Assembly: GCA_016617855.1 (NCBI GenBank)
Contig: JAECUM010028873.1
Location: 1-64,000, forward strand
Direction of reading: 5' to 3'
DNA length: 64,000 nucleotides
Source of the DNA: Megalonaias nervosa
Taxonomy: Eukaryota; Mollusca; Bivalvia; Unionida; Unionidae
Shown here: one piece after another, positions 1-12,098 of the stretch
Position numbering within the stretch: the first letter of the stretch is position 1
How the letters are laid out: every line of letters starts with the position of its first letter
The notes under the pieces: generated by a model
The model's input: only the letters and a program-made list of their open reading frames with translations
What the model was told of the DNA's origin: nothing
The model's database searches: none
Position numbers and translations under genes: made by a program

Positions 1-2500
1 CAAACAACAAATGAGTGCGAAATTACTTCCTTAAGTAATGCATTTTTGTTATATGTGCACGAAAACTCTTGTATACTTTATAACTGATATACTACCATAC
101 TATGGTGATATTACAATAATACTATTGATTATTTGGAGTCGAAAAAGTGCTATAATTGTGGTACTTCAGAATTGTAATTAGAAATTTGATAGAGAATTAC
201 TCAGTTCTACCGACTCTTCATATATGAACCAGCTTGATTGACATCAGAAAAGCTTTGTTTGGATCCTTGCGGAATTCGCCGGTTAAAAAATATAAGCGTA
301 TATGTGATAGGACCATAAAATACATATGTTTTCACCAGCATACTAAAACAGTGTATACAAATTTGAATATTTGCTTAGGATGAGATACATTCAGAATAGG
401 ATAGAATGAAAAAATAAAAAACAGGATACAATGAATGGTAGCTAAAATAGAAAGAAAATATAAACATTTTATCGATTAACCAGAACAAACGAATGAGAAT
501 AAACGTGTCATTGTACATAAGATCTGATTGATTGAAGTGAATGGATTGAATCAAATATCTGTACTATAATTACTTACATACTCTGTAACAATATATATAT
601 ATTTTTCAGTCAGTGAATGAATTCGGTGAATCTATTAATTAACCTTGCCAATTTTTCATTTTTTGTGTCTATCAAATGCCAGTATGAATTAATGAAATTT
701 GATGTTCATGTTTACTTTCCTCTGTTTAGCCGATCCCGCTAAAATTTAATTGTAGATTGACCTTGTCAGGTTTACGAGATCTTTGAGTTGCGTCGTAAAC
801 GTTGTAAAATATAAATTTATGAATTTTTCCACATCCAATACATAATTTAATATTTCTTCATACTTCACGTTTTTGGTAATGTTCCTGTCTAGAATGACAC
901 TACTTATCTCTGTGTTTTCATCGTTGCATTTGTAAATCAACATCCTTCACGAAATACTGCAGTACGCATTTATTAAAACGTGAAAGAGATAAATCAACGA
1001 TTGTATTTTCCTGAATGTTGTTTTGTAAATTGCATTGTAATTAACTTTGATCAAAACGTATAAGCAAATACACATTGCTTTCTGATAACGAGACTATTGC
1101 TGTTATATTTAATTCAGTGAATATTTGCATCACTTCTCCGAAAACTGATGAGTTGATCGCAACGTAATATTTACTGTATAATTTGTACACAATTTATGTT
1201 GCTCAACGAATTCCAAAATTATTTTGTGTTATGCTTTTTTTGTGTTGGCATTTGTTCAGTTTCATTGAAGTTATTATTCATATTGTGATAGCATGATAGT
1301 GTTTCAGTGGGAATATACTGAAGAACCCTAGACAACAACTCCGCTGAGGAAGTGGACTCGCACTTTTTTGTAATTTTTGTTTTCCATTTTTGTTATAATC
1401 AGCTGTATATTAGGTGGCCCGGTGATGCGCATACTGGAGGTAGAATGCAATAACAGTGGTCATTGTAGAGCAGTAATTTGAATAACTCAGTGAAACATTT
1501 GATAATTTTATTGTATTTGCCGTATGTTCCTACAGCCTACTCCTGAGAGAAAAAAAAAAAAAATGTAAATCTAACAAGTGGGGCATTATTACCTATTGAT
1601 AAACCGCCATCTACTAACTGGATATCAGGAAAGAAATTAAAAAACATGTATCATATGCATAGTTGAACATTTCACAAGAAACAAATAGCCATTCATATTC
1701 TAGTGTTGAAACCGGAGTACATCTGAGGTGAATCTATGTTTCACAAACATCACAGGAAGTTGCCTTCATGTTGCTTCTTACGGTATGGCTGCAGCGAACA
1801 CGTAAATTTATAGTGTTGTTTAGACACGAGTTACGTCTCCCAACAAATCAATGCGGGCTATTAGCGTTTAAATTCTATAAACATTTCAGGTTAATAGCAT
1901 ACATTCTATCAACTAATAAAAATGTAACTTCTGCTTCTTATTTGTCTTGTTTCTCGTTATTGTTTCTTTTGTAATATTTTTAAACCTCACACAATTCCGT
2001 GTTTTTTTTGTGGGCTATTGTTTTCGGAGTCAAATATTTATACTTACGCGCAAACTTCCGTGTACATTAATCAGAAGTGATGTTGTGGCTTTTGTTTATC
2101 AAAAGTGTAGATAGTTCTGGTAGTGTATAGCTTAATTTCATGGCTAGTATTGCTTAGATAGTATTTTTTTTTATCATAATAATTTATTATGAGAAAAGTG
2201 AGTATAACTTTTGCTGCTTACGAACCTCTTGAAGAGTGGCAGCCTACTGGCGGGTTAATCTTGACTTGGGCGCACCTGCCTGCTGCGTGCCTATCTTTTA
2301 ATCTCGAGAGTGCATCACTTGATGCATCTTTTAGATGCTAGAAAGCAAAAGAGCTACCTGAAAGGAATACAGTTGTTGGGTATTGGTGTAGGACAGATAT
2401 ACCTTGTCATCCATGCTAATCACTGTATCGACTAGTGCGTGTACATTTTGCATTACAAATTATACAGTGTCTAATTTTTCTGCCTCCAACTTTCCCTTGC
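1..2500. other. no recognisable gene (5' end of window)
   Basis: AT-rich sequence with only short ORFs (65-68 codons) that resemble nothing I know and lack convincing splice sites. I see no tRNA head, no terminal inverted repeat and no tandem array before about 2.5 kb. It is upstream or intronic DNA of the gene whose exons start at 20.3 kb, or intergenic. Confidence 0.5.
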
Positions 2501-2504
2501 TGTT

Positions 2505-2905
2505 CTGGCACATAGATGTGTCTGCTGTTATAACAAAGACAATGCTGGCACAGATATGTGTCTACTGTTATAACAAGGACTGCTGGCACTGGTATATGTC
2601 TACTGTTATAACAAGGCACAGATATGTGTCTACTTTTACAACAAGGCACAGATATGTGTCTACTGTTATAATAAAGCACATATATGTGTCTACTGTTATA
2701 ACAAGGCGCATATATGTGTATACTGTTATAACAAGGATTGCTGGCACAGATATGTGTCTACTGTTATAACAAGGACAATGCTGGCACAGATATGTGTCCA
2801 CTGTTATAACAAGGACAGTGCTGGCACAGATATGTGTCTACTGTTATAACAAGGACAATGCTGGCAGATTTGTGTCTACTGTTATAACAAGGACAATGCT
2901 GAAAA
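2505..2905. repeat. minisatellite, 40-bp unit with 28-30-bp short variants
   Basis: About eleven tandem copies of a unit containing 'cagatatgtgtctactg' followed by 'ttataacaaggacaatgctgg'. Full units are 40 bp. Several central units lack the 'gacaatgctgg' part and are 28-30 bp long. ORFs on both strands here are products of the repeat. Confidence 0.9.
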
Positions 2906-2935
2906 TACCCATATAATTATCTTCTTTGTCCAAAG

Positions 2936-3340
2936 GAGGTAATGAATTAACTCTGATTGTCCCTTACAGTAACAGGTCAGTAGATGCATATGAAATTTTG
3001 GAAGTTGTTAAATATCATTTTGAAGATACTGATGACTGTTTGAACTCTGAAGTCATTGACATGTAGGTTGCAAGATTTGTATAGTCAGTGACTCGGAATG
3101 CAAATAGTGAGTTCCAGGTCAGATTTCATCAACGCTATAGTTTCGGCTAGTCTGTCAGCAGATTAAAGATATAGCGAATGCTATACTCACAATATCTGAG
3201 AAAATAAATCATATTCCTATCGATTTCATGCAGGCATATCTCAATGAAAGGTTGTTAAAGTTTGCTAGGCCAGTTGGTAAGCGGCTACCCTATGTCGACA
3301 CCAAATGGTGTCAGCGAATTCCAACTTTTCGATAGGGAAT
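2936..3340 (+). pseudogene. weak coding-like remnant, unidentified
   Basis: After the minisatellite, one frame from about 2938 is open for some 40 codons, ending at a TAG near 3063. It continues in the same style (reading ...VARFV, then SVTRNANSEFQVRF after another stop). A further open stretch lies at about 3175-3330 (reading ...INHIPIDFMQAYLNERLL). The mix of stops and frame changes looks like a decayed coding sequence rather than an exon. I do not recognise the family and chance is not excluded. Confidence 0.2.
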
Positions 3341-4029
3341 GGATTCTGATCCAACACCCCAACATAAATGTCCAGATATCAAAAATGGAGTGGCAAGGGT
3401 CAGAGGAAACTCAGACTAGTTCTCTAGTTCATTCATATATCAACTTTAATACTTAAGTTTGTTGTCTCTGAATAGTTAAAGTAATGTTTTGTTGGCAACA
3501 ATGAAATTATGACGAACAGTATGGTGTAAAGACACTTGCGCATTTGCTCGCATGTGCATGTTACAGGGGTTGTTTCAAAGCAGTTTAGAATCTCTTTGAT
3601 TGCCAGTTTATAGTGAACCTTAAGAAAGTACCAAAAGTATTTGAGTGGTAGTTAATTAAGCATTTTTACCAACTTGTAATTACGATACAAAAATCTTGTT
3701 ACTCCTGTCAGTTAAAAGTAATTACACTGTATAGATTCTGCAACAATGAAGCAATGAAATGTGCTCTTTTAAAGTCATATGTCCAAAATACTCTGAATGC
3801 ATCCCTCAATCCAAACAGTCACTTTAAAGTTTGAATACCCAATTTGTATGGATATGATAATTTTTATACACATACAAAACATGTTTATAATAAATAAACA
3901 GCATATTGCATTTCTTACTTTGCTCCCACTTCTCCCTATTCAACTTTTCTCCCCATTCTGTGCAAAAGAATGAGTCACTTCTAAAAATTTAAAGTCTAGC
4001 TTGACTTGTATTGAAATACATGCAAAATG

Positions 4030-4500
4030 TTCTGATTGAAAAAGGGCCTCATTAATGGGACTTATATTTATTGCGTTGAAAAGAGTTTCATTAATGGGAC
4101 TTCTAATTATTGCATTGAAAAAGAGTCTCATTAATGGGACTTCTAATTATTACATTGTAAAAGGGTCTCATTAATGGGACTTTCTATTTATTGTATTGAA
4201 AAGAGTTTCTTTAATGGGACTTCTAATTATTGCATTGAAAAAGGGTCTCATGAATGGGACTTCTATGGTAATTATTGCATTGAACAAGGGTCGCATTAAT
4301 GGGACTTCAAATTATTGTATGGAAATAGGATCTCAAAAATGGGACTTGTAATTATTGCATTGAAAAAGGGTCTTGTTAATGGGACTTCTAATTATTGCAT
4401 TGAAAAGGGTCTTATTAATGGGACTTCTGATTATTGCGTGGAAATAGGGTCTCAGTAATGGGACTTATTCCATGGAAAAAGAGTCTCAATAATGTGACTA
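4030..4500. repeat. minisatellite, 40-bp unit, about 12 copies
   Basis: Tandem copies of a unit with the core 'taatgggacttctaattatt' followed by 'gcattgaaaaagggtctcat'. Copies differ by point changes and small indels, so the array is not freshly homogenised. The 63-aa minus-strand ORF here is repeat-encoded. Confidence 0.92.
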
Positions 4501-4504
4501 AAGT

Positions 4505-5965
4505 ATTTGGGACTGGGATTTTTCAAGGAGGAATCCTGGACTGCAACTTGAAAATCTGACGAAGAATCTGGAAAGTGCCGGCAACTGTGCTATATTTTGA
4601 CAAGACAACAGCTGATTCAAAGTGTATAGCACTAGAATAGCGTATATTTATTGAAGCAACTAATAAATCCATGACCTTGGCACTTGCAGTCATTATAAGA
4701 AACTCACACCATGAGCCTTCTGTGTTGGAATTTGAATTTCTTATGATTTAGTAACCATTCCCTGCTAGAATGTATTTTGGACAAATGTGTCTACATTTTT
4801 TCTGTTGTTTCCTGATTTGGAAAAAAATACAGCAATGTTCTTGCTAAAATTCCATCTTTTAGTATTTAAATTTTCATACAAAGCTCATCAGCCATGCTTT
4901 TGATTTGTTCTCAAGGTATTCAAAATCAGCAGGTGGTTGATTATCATGTGCTTCTTCAAGTGTACTCCATACCTGCCATATACCATGATAGTGTTTTTTT
5001 GTTTTTTGAGGCTCAAAAAGTATACCTTTAGGTCCCATTCGGGAGGTTAGTGCTTGTGCACCCTATATAGTGATATCATCCAAATGAGAATAAGCTATCT
5101 TATCATAGCAAATGGCTGGAAATTCAAATTTGTATAAAAGAAAATAGTGTCTTTTCTTTGAAACATTTCATATACATACAAACAAACCAATGGTCGACTT
5201 ATCCTTGCCAGATATCACAACCACAGAGAGATGTGCACAAGTAAGAACCTCACAGACATTTGTAAAGAAAATAACACCAAGTTTCTTTAAAATCTTGTGC
5301 AGCCTTAAATTGTTCAGTCGGTATTGCAAGTTATTGCAAGTTCCATTTTGTGTTCATCTTTGCACTCATTTGAGACTGGGGTACTTTGTTCAAATATCCA
5401 TGAAGATTGTTTAAAAATTTTCTCAAGATAGGAAAGGATCCATCTGCAATTCTGAGAGACAGTCAAACATGTAATGGTCACCTTAGTTTACATGATGGGA
5501 GATGATTTTACCATTTCTGCCCAGAACTGGCTCAGGTGTTGTGTTGTTCATTGTCAAATTGTGGTAGATCTGAAGTATAATCGATATGGTGGTTGCAGTA
5601 TGTGCACAGAATAAAATTTTCCATCTTCCTACTGTGCTTCAGAAAGTCAGACTCCATCAGCTAGAGGTTGCAAAATTTAGCTTTGCTGGGCTTAGCTCAC
5701 TTTGTAAATGGTTAACCGTTCCTTCAATTACAGTTATGTTTTGACATTTTGCCTTCAGCAGTGTTCAAAGGATTTGATACAACATCACCTTAGCTATTGT
5801 CAGCAAGTTATGTAACCTGTGAAAGGTAGTTGTTTATCTGACAGCTTTAATTGTCTCTGTGACAATTGGCTGTCCCCAAGGATTGTTCACAAGAGTTCTG
5901 AGAGGTCTGTTTATACATAGTACAGGTTACAGCTTATATTGTGGTTGTAGAAAAATATACATCTC
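4505..5965. other. no recognisable gene
   Basis: Nothing identifiable apart from short unassignable ORFs (for example 74 codons at 5190). No inverted repeats or arrays were noticed. It ends in a short (CT)n run just before the SINE. Confidence 0.45.
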
Positions 5966-5981
5966 TCTCTCTCTTGTTAAC

Positions 5982-6239
5982 GGGGCCCTGAGTGGTCGAG
6001 TGGTCTAAAGTGCTCACCGTTAAGGATCACTGCCATTTCACTTCTGTCTGCATGGGTTCGAGTCTGAGGCTCAGCTAACATGGATACACGAGAAAGCTTG
6101 CCAGTAGCTTCTTGTGGATCAGTGGTTCTTCCCAGGGTTTTCCAGGGTTCTTCCTCCACCAGTTATATTGGCCGCCTTGTATAACCTATCTTGTGCTGAA
6201 AAATGGTGTTAAACCCTACAACAACAACAACAACAACAA
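5982..6239 (+). mobile_element. tRNA-derived SINE, family 1
   Basis: The 5' head reads like a tRNA gene: A box in 'gagtggtcgagtggtctaaa', B box in 'gggttcgagtctgagg'. A tRNA-unrelated body follows and the tail is (CAA)n. The flanks are near-identical short direct repeats, 'ctctcttgttaac' (5969-5981) and 'ctctcttgtttaac' (6240-6253), consistent with a target-site duplication. A much better preserved sister copy is at 46645-46903 and an old fragment at about 27650-27890. It would be Pol III transcribed and mobilised by a LINE. Confidence 0.9.
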
Positions 6240-6253
6240 CTCTCTTGTTTAAC

Positions 6254-7810
6254 AAAATTGACTAAGATTATTGATATTCATGTTTTTCAAAACAAGAGCA
6301 TGTTATGGGGTATGGGCATCAAAAATTGCTTTGCACGTCATTTTAAATTTGGAACTCAGAATAAGCTTGGGATACACTCGATTCATTTAGTTTGCAATCA
6401 CCTATATTGATCTGTATTTTTTTGGTCTTTGTAATGCATCTTACAGGAACCTTAGAGGGAACTTTATTTTTTGAAAGATGACAAACAATGATTATTGCCA
6501 TGAGGGTGATCCCTAAATGGAATCTTGTAAGCATACATTGTGAAGATCTTGGGTGAGTTTGAGAATTAGCAAGATCTATGCATGTTAATTTTGTAATTTT
6601 ACATCTAATTGGTTGAGCTTGTTATATTAAGTGAGTACCTACCAATGTCCTGTGCTTAATGAGGTTCAGTAAATGCATGTGGCACAAAAGGACAGTGTTA
6701 AACCGCTCATCTGCTTATCAAGTAAATTATTGTTATTATTCTCATTGCTGGTCTGGTGTGCTGCTACCAAGATATAGGGTATCCGGTCAGTATTGGCCAG
6801 TAGGAAAAAGTCTAACTCACACACTAAATGAATAATCCAGAATTATTCAGATGGTGTGTTTTAATATTTATATCATTGTTGATAAACATTCAGTGCATTG
6901 TGTAGTGATGATGGTAAACTTGGAAGTATTCACAAGCTGCACAGCAGCCATCAAGGTGGCAGAAATTAGATGATGACGAATAGTGCGCGATTGCAAATAC
7001 AATCAAGAAAAGAGACTGCAAAAGTACCAGAATTGCAGGGAAAATGAATACAAAAATTGGCTGATCTATGGCCCAGGAGGGATTTTATGTTGTGCACTTT
7101 TAGCACTGAGTATTTGGAGAAGTACGAAAGTGGGTGTGGTACATATATTTCGTTCCTGAGTCATGTTGATGAAATACAATTGATTTGGTTTTAGTTAATG
7201 TTAATGAAAAAGAATGTTGAATTATAAACTGAACAGGCTTCTGTTTGATTTGAGCAGGATCAATGAAATTTAAGCAGTATCAATTAAAAAAGCTTTTATT
7301 TTGGTGATCCAGTGGATCAGTGGGAAATAATCCAGATTTCAAGCCCTGGTGTTGTTGAGAAAATTTTGTACTTTGCCTGCAGACCCTCTTATGTGGCTGT
7401 TACTATGGTTACTGGATTAAATAAAGATAGCCGTGTTTATCTTTGTTTTTGCAATGCAGACATTTGTAGCAGTGTCACACCATTTTGCCCCCATAGTGGT
7501 AGCTGGTTGTGTTCTGCAGGTGTTCATGAAAAAACAAGTGGTTGTTTAAGGCAGGTTCTACTGTACAACAGTTACACAACTTTTATTGATTTGTTTTCAT
7601 TTCAGATATGCTTGATGTCCTGTAAGCATACTGCATCCCTGTAGCCAAAGATAAGCATGATGGTCGACTTGATCTCAGTCAAGAAGAGCTTTTCCACAGT
7701 GGTGGAAGACGTCCCACCATGGATTTTCTCTCACTTCATGATGTGGCTGGACTTGAAAGTTGCTGAATACAAAGTTTATGGCTACATGCTTATGGGTATT
7801 TAGCATCTTG
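6254..7810. other. no firm gene; one weak open frame near 7.6 kb
   Basis: Mostly unremarkable. After 'ttgttttcatttcag' (ends about 7604) a frame reading ...IPVAKDKHDGRLDLSQEELF... runs to about 7765, but it has a TAA stop about six codons in. A 110-codon ORF at 7312-7644 overlaps in another frame. I recognise neither. This could be a relic or chance. Confidence 0.3.
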
Positions 7811-7811
7811 T

Positions 7812-8125
7812 TTACTTATTGCCCTCAGCAGACTGCGAATTAGTTTTCTTTTTCCCTTGTAGCATTACTTTTAATTTTCCCTTGTAGCAGACTGAGAATT
7901 AGTTTTATTATTCCCCTGTATCAGACTGAGAATTAGTTTTAGTTTTCCCTTGTAGCAGATGGAGAACAAATTTTATTTTTCTCTTGTAGCAGACCGAGAA
8001 TTAGTTTTAATATTCCATTGTAGCGGACTGAGATTAAGTTTCAATATTCCCTTGTAGTGGACTGAGAATTAGTTCTACTGTACCCTTGTACTGGACTGAG
8101 AATTAGTTTTAATATTCTGTTACCA
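7812..8125. repeat. minisatellite, about 35-37-bp unit, degenerate
   Basis: Eight or so tandem copies of a unit containing 'cccttgtagcagactgagaa' followed by 'ttagttttaatattc'. Copies vary in sequence and length. Confidence 0.88.
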
Positions 8126-8846
8126 ATGAAGTTCAGCAGATGTTTCTTTTCTTTTGCACATTCAAAATCTTGGACCCTGTTTCGCAAAAACTATCATCTG
8201 AACTTGTGAAATTGTATGGTATGTTGATATGTATGTCAGTCATACTCAGACTAGGTCACTGTGATGTAATTTTCACGCTGCAGTGACTTTAGTATATTAG
8301 CTATCCTAAATATTTATACATTGTTTAAAACTACTCATGAAAATTGATGTAGGACTCCCTCACTATAAGGTCCTATATAAGATGGTACCCATTATAAGGT
8401 AAGTACGGTCATTAATTCCATTTTATTAAGTGGTAGTGAAATCACAGGTGTCATGTATGTTTTCATTGGGACCATTTACTGTTATGGTCCCAGTGTGCTA
8501 TCATTTCAGTCTGCCTTGCATTATGCCTTATGATATGCTAATGTTGATATGGTTTTATATTTTTACTATCCTTTAGAATCTGTTCTGTTAAATCTATATT
8601 CTGTAACATTATTCCCAATCACTTGAATGACACCTTATTGCTTCTTCGGTATTTCATTAAGATTATCCATCATAATTACCCATATACTTAATGCAAAGAT
8701 GATTCATTATTTTCATGCCATTAATGTATTATTGTACAAAAGTTTTCCATGTCTTTCTTTCTATGTTACGAAAATGATTCAGAAACGTGTCCTTTTTGTG
8801 AGAATTCTTGTATGATTTTGACATGCAAGTCAGTGCTAAACATTAG
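8125..8846. other. no recognisable gene
   Basis: No identifiable coding sequence. The phrase 'gactccctcactataaggtc' near 8353 loosely resembles the ends of the Tigger-like elements further on, but no partner end was found. Confidence 0.4.
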
Positions 8847-9095
8847 TCTGATTAAAATCAGATCTCCGCTGTCCTACATGAAGATCTGATGATGGCCACT
8901 TAAGGGTCATGTTCTGCTGACCTTTGAATTAGCCAATGGAAATGCAGCTTTAAAAAATCTGAAAGTGAATCAGATTGTTTGGTACACATTCATTCTCTTC
9001 ATCCACACTACTCAGTCTCCAAACACGAAGATATAGGACCTCATCTGATTGGTTGATAAAATTAGCAATTATGTTAGTAATATAGGTTACCAACA
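8847..9095 (-). mobile_element. truncated MITE copy (family of 35438-35741)
   Basis: Starts with 'tctgattaaaatcagatctc', the exact terminus of the complete MITE at 35438-35741. The internal sequence then matches the reverse complement of that element, including 'tttgaattagccaatgga' and 'catctgattggttgataaaa'. The second terminal inverted repeat is missing, so the copy is truncated at about 9095. Confidence 0.8.
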
Positions 9096-9301
9096 TCAAA
9101 GGAAGCTGATGCAGCCAACAACACTAGGCCAATCAGTTATTAAAGTACATATGAATAATCTTTTACTTAAACCACTGTCCATCAAGTTGCACCATCAGTA
9201 CTTTCTGATGATCATGGCGTTAACACAGTGGCTTAAGAGATAAAATTCAACTTAGACCCTGCTCGGTTCCTGGACTTCCTAACCCGTCAGAAGCTGCGAA
9301 C

Positions 9302-10640
9302 ATGGTGCAGGTGCTTGCATACCAGGCAGCTAATGACACAGTAGAACCCCTGCTTCAGTCACTGTCCTGGAAAAGAAAGCGAGGAGAGTATAACAGTTAT
9401 AACAAAGAAATCCGGGCAAAGATAGCCAGATACTCCATCGATAATGCTGTTGCCAAGGCAGTCTGCAAATTCAGTAGCGATCTGAGTTGTACGATCAGTG
9501 AGACCACTGTACGGAGTATGCGGGACCATACATAAAGTTAAAAAAGCAAGATGGGCAGGAACTTTCTAATTTACCCAAATCACCCCAGGGCAATCCTTTG
9601 ATGCTAGGAAGCATGCTTGATGCGGAGATACAATATTGGATCAAGAAAGTTAGAATTAATGAAGGAGTGATCAGTATTAGGATTGTAATGGCTGGGGCAG
9701 AGACTGTGATCACCAAGTATGCTTGCAGCCAGCTGGCACGTTATGGTGGACACATCAGCATCACTAAGCATTGGGCAAGGTCACTACTTTGCCGTATGGG
9801 ATTTGTTAAGTGGAAAGGAATGAAAAGCGTAAAACAGCTGCCCCGTGATTTTGAAGACATTTAAGGATACGTTCTTGGAGAAAGTTAACACTGTAGTGAA
9901 ACAGCACAATATTCCAGACTGTCTTATAATAAATTGGGATCAGACCGGGTGCCAGGTGGCGACTGGATGATGGAAGCCTGTGGATCTAAGCAAGTGTCGA
10001 GTCTTCACACTTGATGACACGAGGCAGATTACGAATTTACTTGCAATAACAAAATCTGGAACTCCCCTGCCCCCACAAGTCATTTACGCAGGGAAGACTG
10101 ACAGATGCCTGCCTAAGGGTGTAGTTTTCCCTGACCACTGGGATGTGACTCAAACAAACTCACACTGGAATAACGAAGAATCTATGATACGTTATGTGGA
10201 TGTCATCATTCCATATGTGAACAAAACACGTGACTGGCTGCCCCTTGCACAATGCAGTCAGCAAGCAGTGGCAATATTTGATGTGTTTAGAGTCCACCAA
10301 AGTGTGAAAATGCTAACTAAATTGAAAGACAATGGAATCACTCCTTTGTTTGTGCCTGCCTTTTGTACAGACTGACTTCAGCCACTAGACTTGACAGTAA
10401 ATAAAGAGTACAAGGAAGAATTAAAGTCACACTTCCATGAGTGGTATGCTAAACAGGTTATGGACGCCATTACTGAAAAAAAAGATGTTACTGGTGACGA
10501 TCAGTGCACAGTATTAATAAACCTTGCAACCTTATTAATCAAGCCAATTCATGCTGAATGGATAATTGCAGCTTAAGCGACAATGAGTGAAAGATTGAAC
10601 CTAATTATCAATGGTTTTGAGAAAGCTGGACTTGTTTAAT
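9302..10640 (+). pseudogene. decayed pogo/CENP-B-like DDE transposase
   Basis: Relic of a pogo-superfamily transposase (DDE_1 domain). The N-terminal helix-turn-helix region reads KRKRGEYNSYNKEIRAKIA at about 9370. The middle part contains ARYGGHISITKHWARSLLCR (about 9738). The first catalytic Asp is in INWDQTG (Asp codon 9938-9940), the second in the AIFDVF block (about 10280), and the third region is CTD-stop-LQPLD. It is broken by a frameshift between 9535 and 9598, another at about 9862, a TGA at 9968-9970, a TGA at 10373-10375 where Arg (CGA) is usual in this family, and later stops up to about 10640. The two TGAs could be CpG-decay changes. I did not find terminal inverted repeats, so the element limits are unknown. 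It is non-functional and probably old. Confidence 0.88.
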
Positions 10641-10649
10641 TCAGCAATT

Positions 10650-11580
10650 TGGGGATTATTTACCTGAGAAGCATTTGTGAGTACAATGAGACTTGAATGA
10701 CACAATGTTTATACAGTGGCTTTGTCCAAAAATCCGTGAAGTGTGAGCTTTTATACTCTGTTGTAATTAGTGTATATACATAGTGTTTCATTAGTAATAG
10801 TGTTTCAAGAAATAGTTAATAGCATTTTACAGGATTGTTGTTCTTTTGGATTAAAAATGCATTGATAAAATGAAATGTGCTTTCAGAAGGATTTAAATGT
10901 TTCAACAACAGTTGTACTCAAATGAAGGATTGATTTGAATAAGTATTAAATTTAATTTTCATATACTGTTATTTTGTATTATATTTTCTTTCATTTTTAG
11001 TATTACTATTGTTTGAATAACTTATGCATTTTCTCTATTTTCTCTCTATCCTTACTTACCTCACATCTTGATTTAAGGTAGTGCGTGTAAAATTACAGCT
11101 ATTGGATACCTTATCGAACATGTGCATTGAAACAATATAAAATGATTTATAATTCTTGTTTCAAAAGGTTAAAATAAAACAGACACATGTGAAAGCTAAT
11201 ATTTAATTACTAGATTACAGTATTGACCTTGATTTATCAAATATAGTAGCTGTGTTAATTTCTAGGAATGAAACACTGTAAGAAAACGGGAGGGGGGGGC
11301 AAGGGTCATCATCCTACGTGGCTCATTTTTCATTGGGGATTTAAATTCGTGGTTTGAGACAACAACAAAAACCACAAAAATTGGTCCCCCACAAAAATTG
11401 ATGATACTACAGTATTTTATTAATTTATACACATGTAGACCAGAACTTATGAATGTCCTGATATCCATCATCCATATGTCCATTACAACAATGTTGTTAT
11501 TACTGCTCCTACCAACGAATAGAAACATTGCCATAAAACTTTAAATGCAGGGTCTGGTTGGTCCAAAATCAAAATAGTTC
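10650..11580. other. no recognisable gene
   Basis: AT-rich sequence with a short G run at about 11290 ('gggaggggggggcaag'). Nothing identifiable. A stretch at 11545-11625 ('ggttggtcc', 'ccagcttgaaattcctg') resembles the degenerate repeat at 14140-14880 and leads into the next array. Confidence 0.4.
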
Positions 11581-11604
11581 TGCTCAGACAACCAGGATGA
11601 TGTC

Positions 11605-12035
11605 CAGCTTGAAATTCCTGTTATAGCTATTACTCATAAATGGACTGACAAATAAATTCCTGTTATAGCTATTACTTGTAAATGGACTGACAAATAAATT
11701 CCTGTTATAGTTATCACTCCTAATTGGACTGACAAATACATTCCTGTTATAGCTATTACTTGTAAATGGACTGACAAATAAATTCCTGTTATAGTTATCA
11801 CTCCTAATTGGACTGACAAATAAATTCCTGTTATAGCTGTTACTCCTAATTAGACTGACAAATAAATTCCTGTTATAGTTATCACTCCTAATTGGACTGA
11901 CAAATAAATTCCTGTTATAGCTATAACTCCTAATTGGACTGACAAATAAATTCCTGTTATAGCTATTACTCCTAAATTGACTGACAAATAAATTCCTGTT
12001 ATAGCTATTACTCCTAAATGGACAGACAACTAAAT
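11605..12035. repeat. minisatellite, about 42-bp unit, about 10 copies
   Basis: Tandem copies containing 'aaattcctgttatagctatt' followed by 'actcctaaatggactgacaa'. The unit resembles part of the degenerate repeat at 14140-14880 ('cttgttattgctattcctaa', then 'atgga'), which suggests it was amplified from it. Confidence 0.92.
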
Positions 12036-12098
12036 TTTGGTTTTCACTTTATAAAAACCCTTCTTATGATGGTGCTGATGTGCGATCCAGTATGACTG

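Noticed and set aside
2416..2801. 87- and 77-codon minus-strand ORFs
   Set aside because: They are products of the 40-bp array and of its 28-30-bp variants.
7312..7765. 110-codon ORF and overlapping frame with KHDGRLDLSQEEL
   Set aside because: The overlapping frames contradict each other, one holds a stop, and neither resembles a known family.
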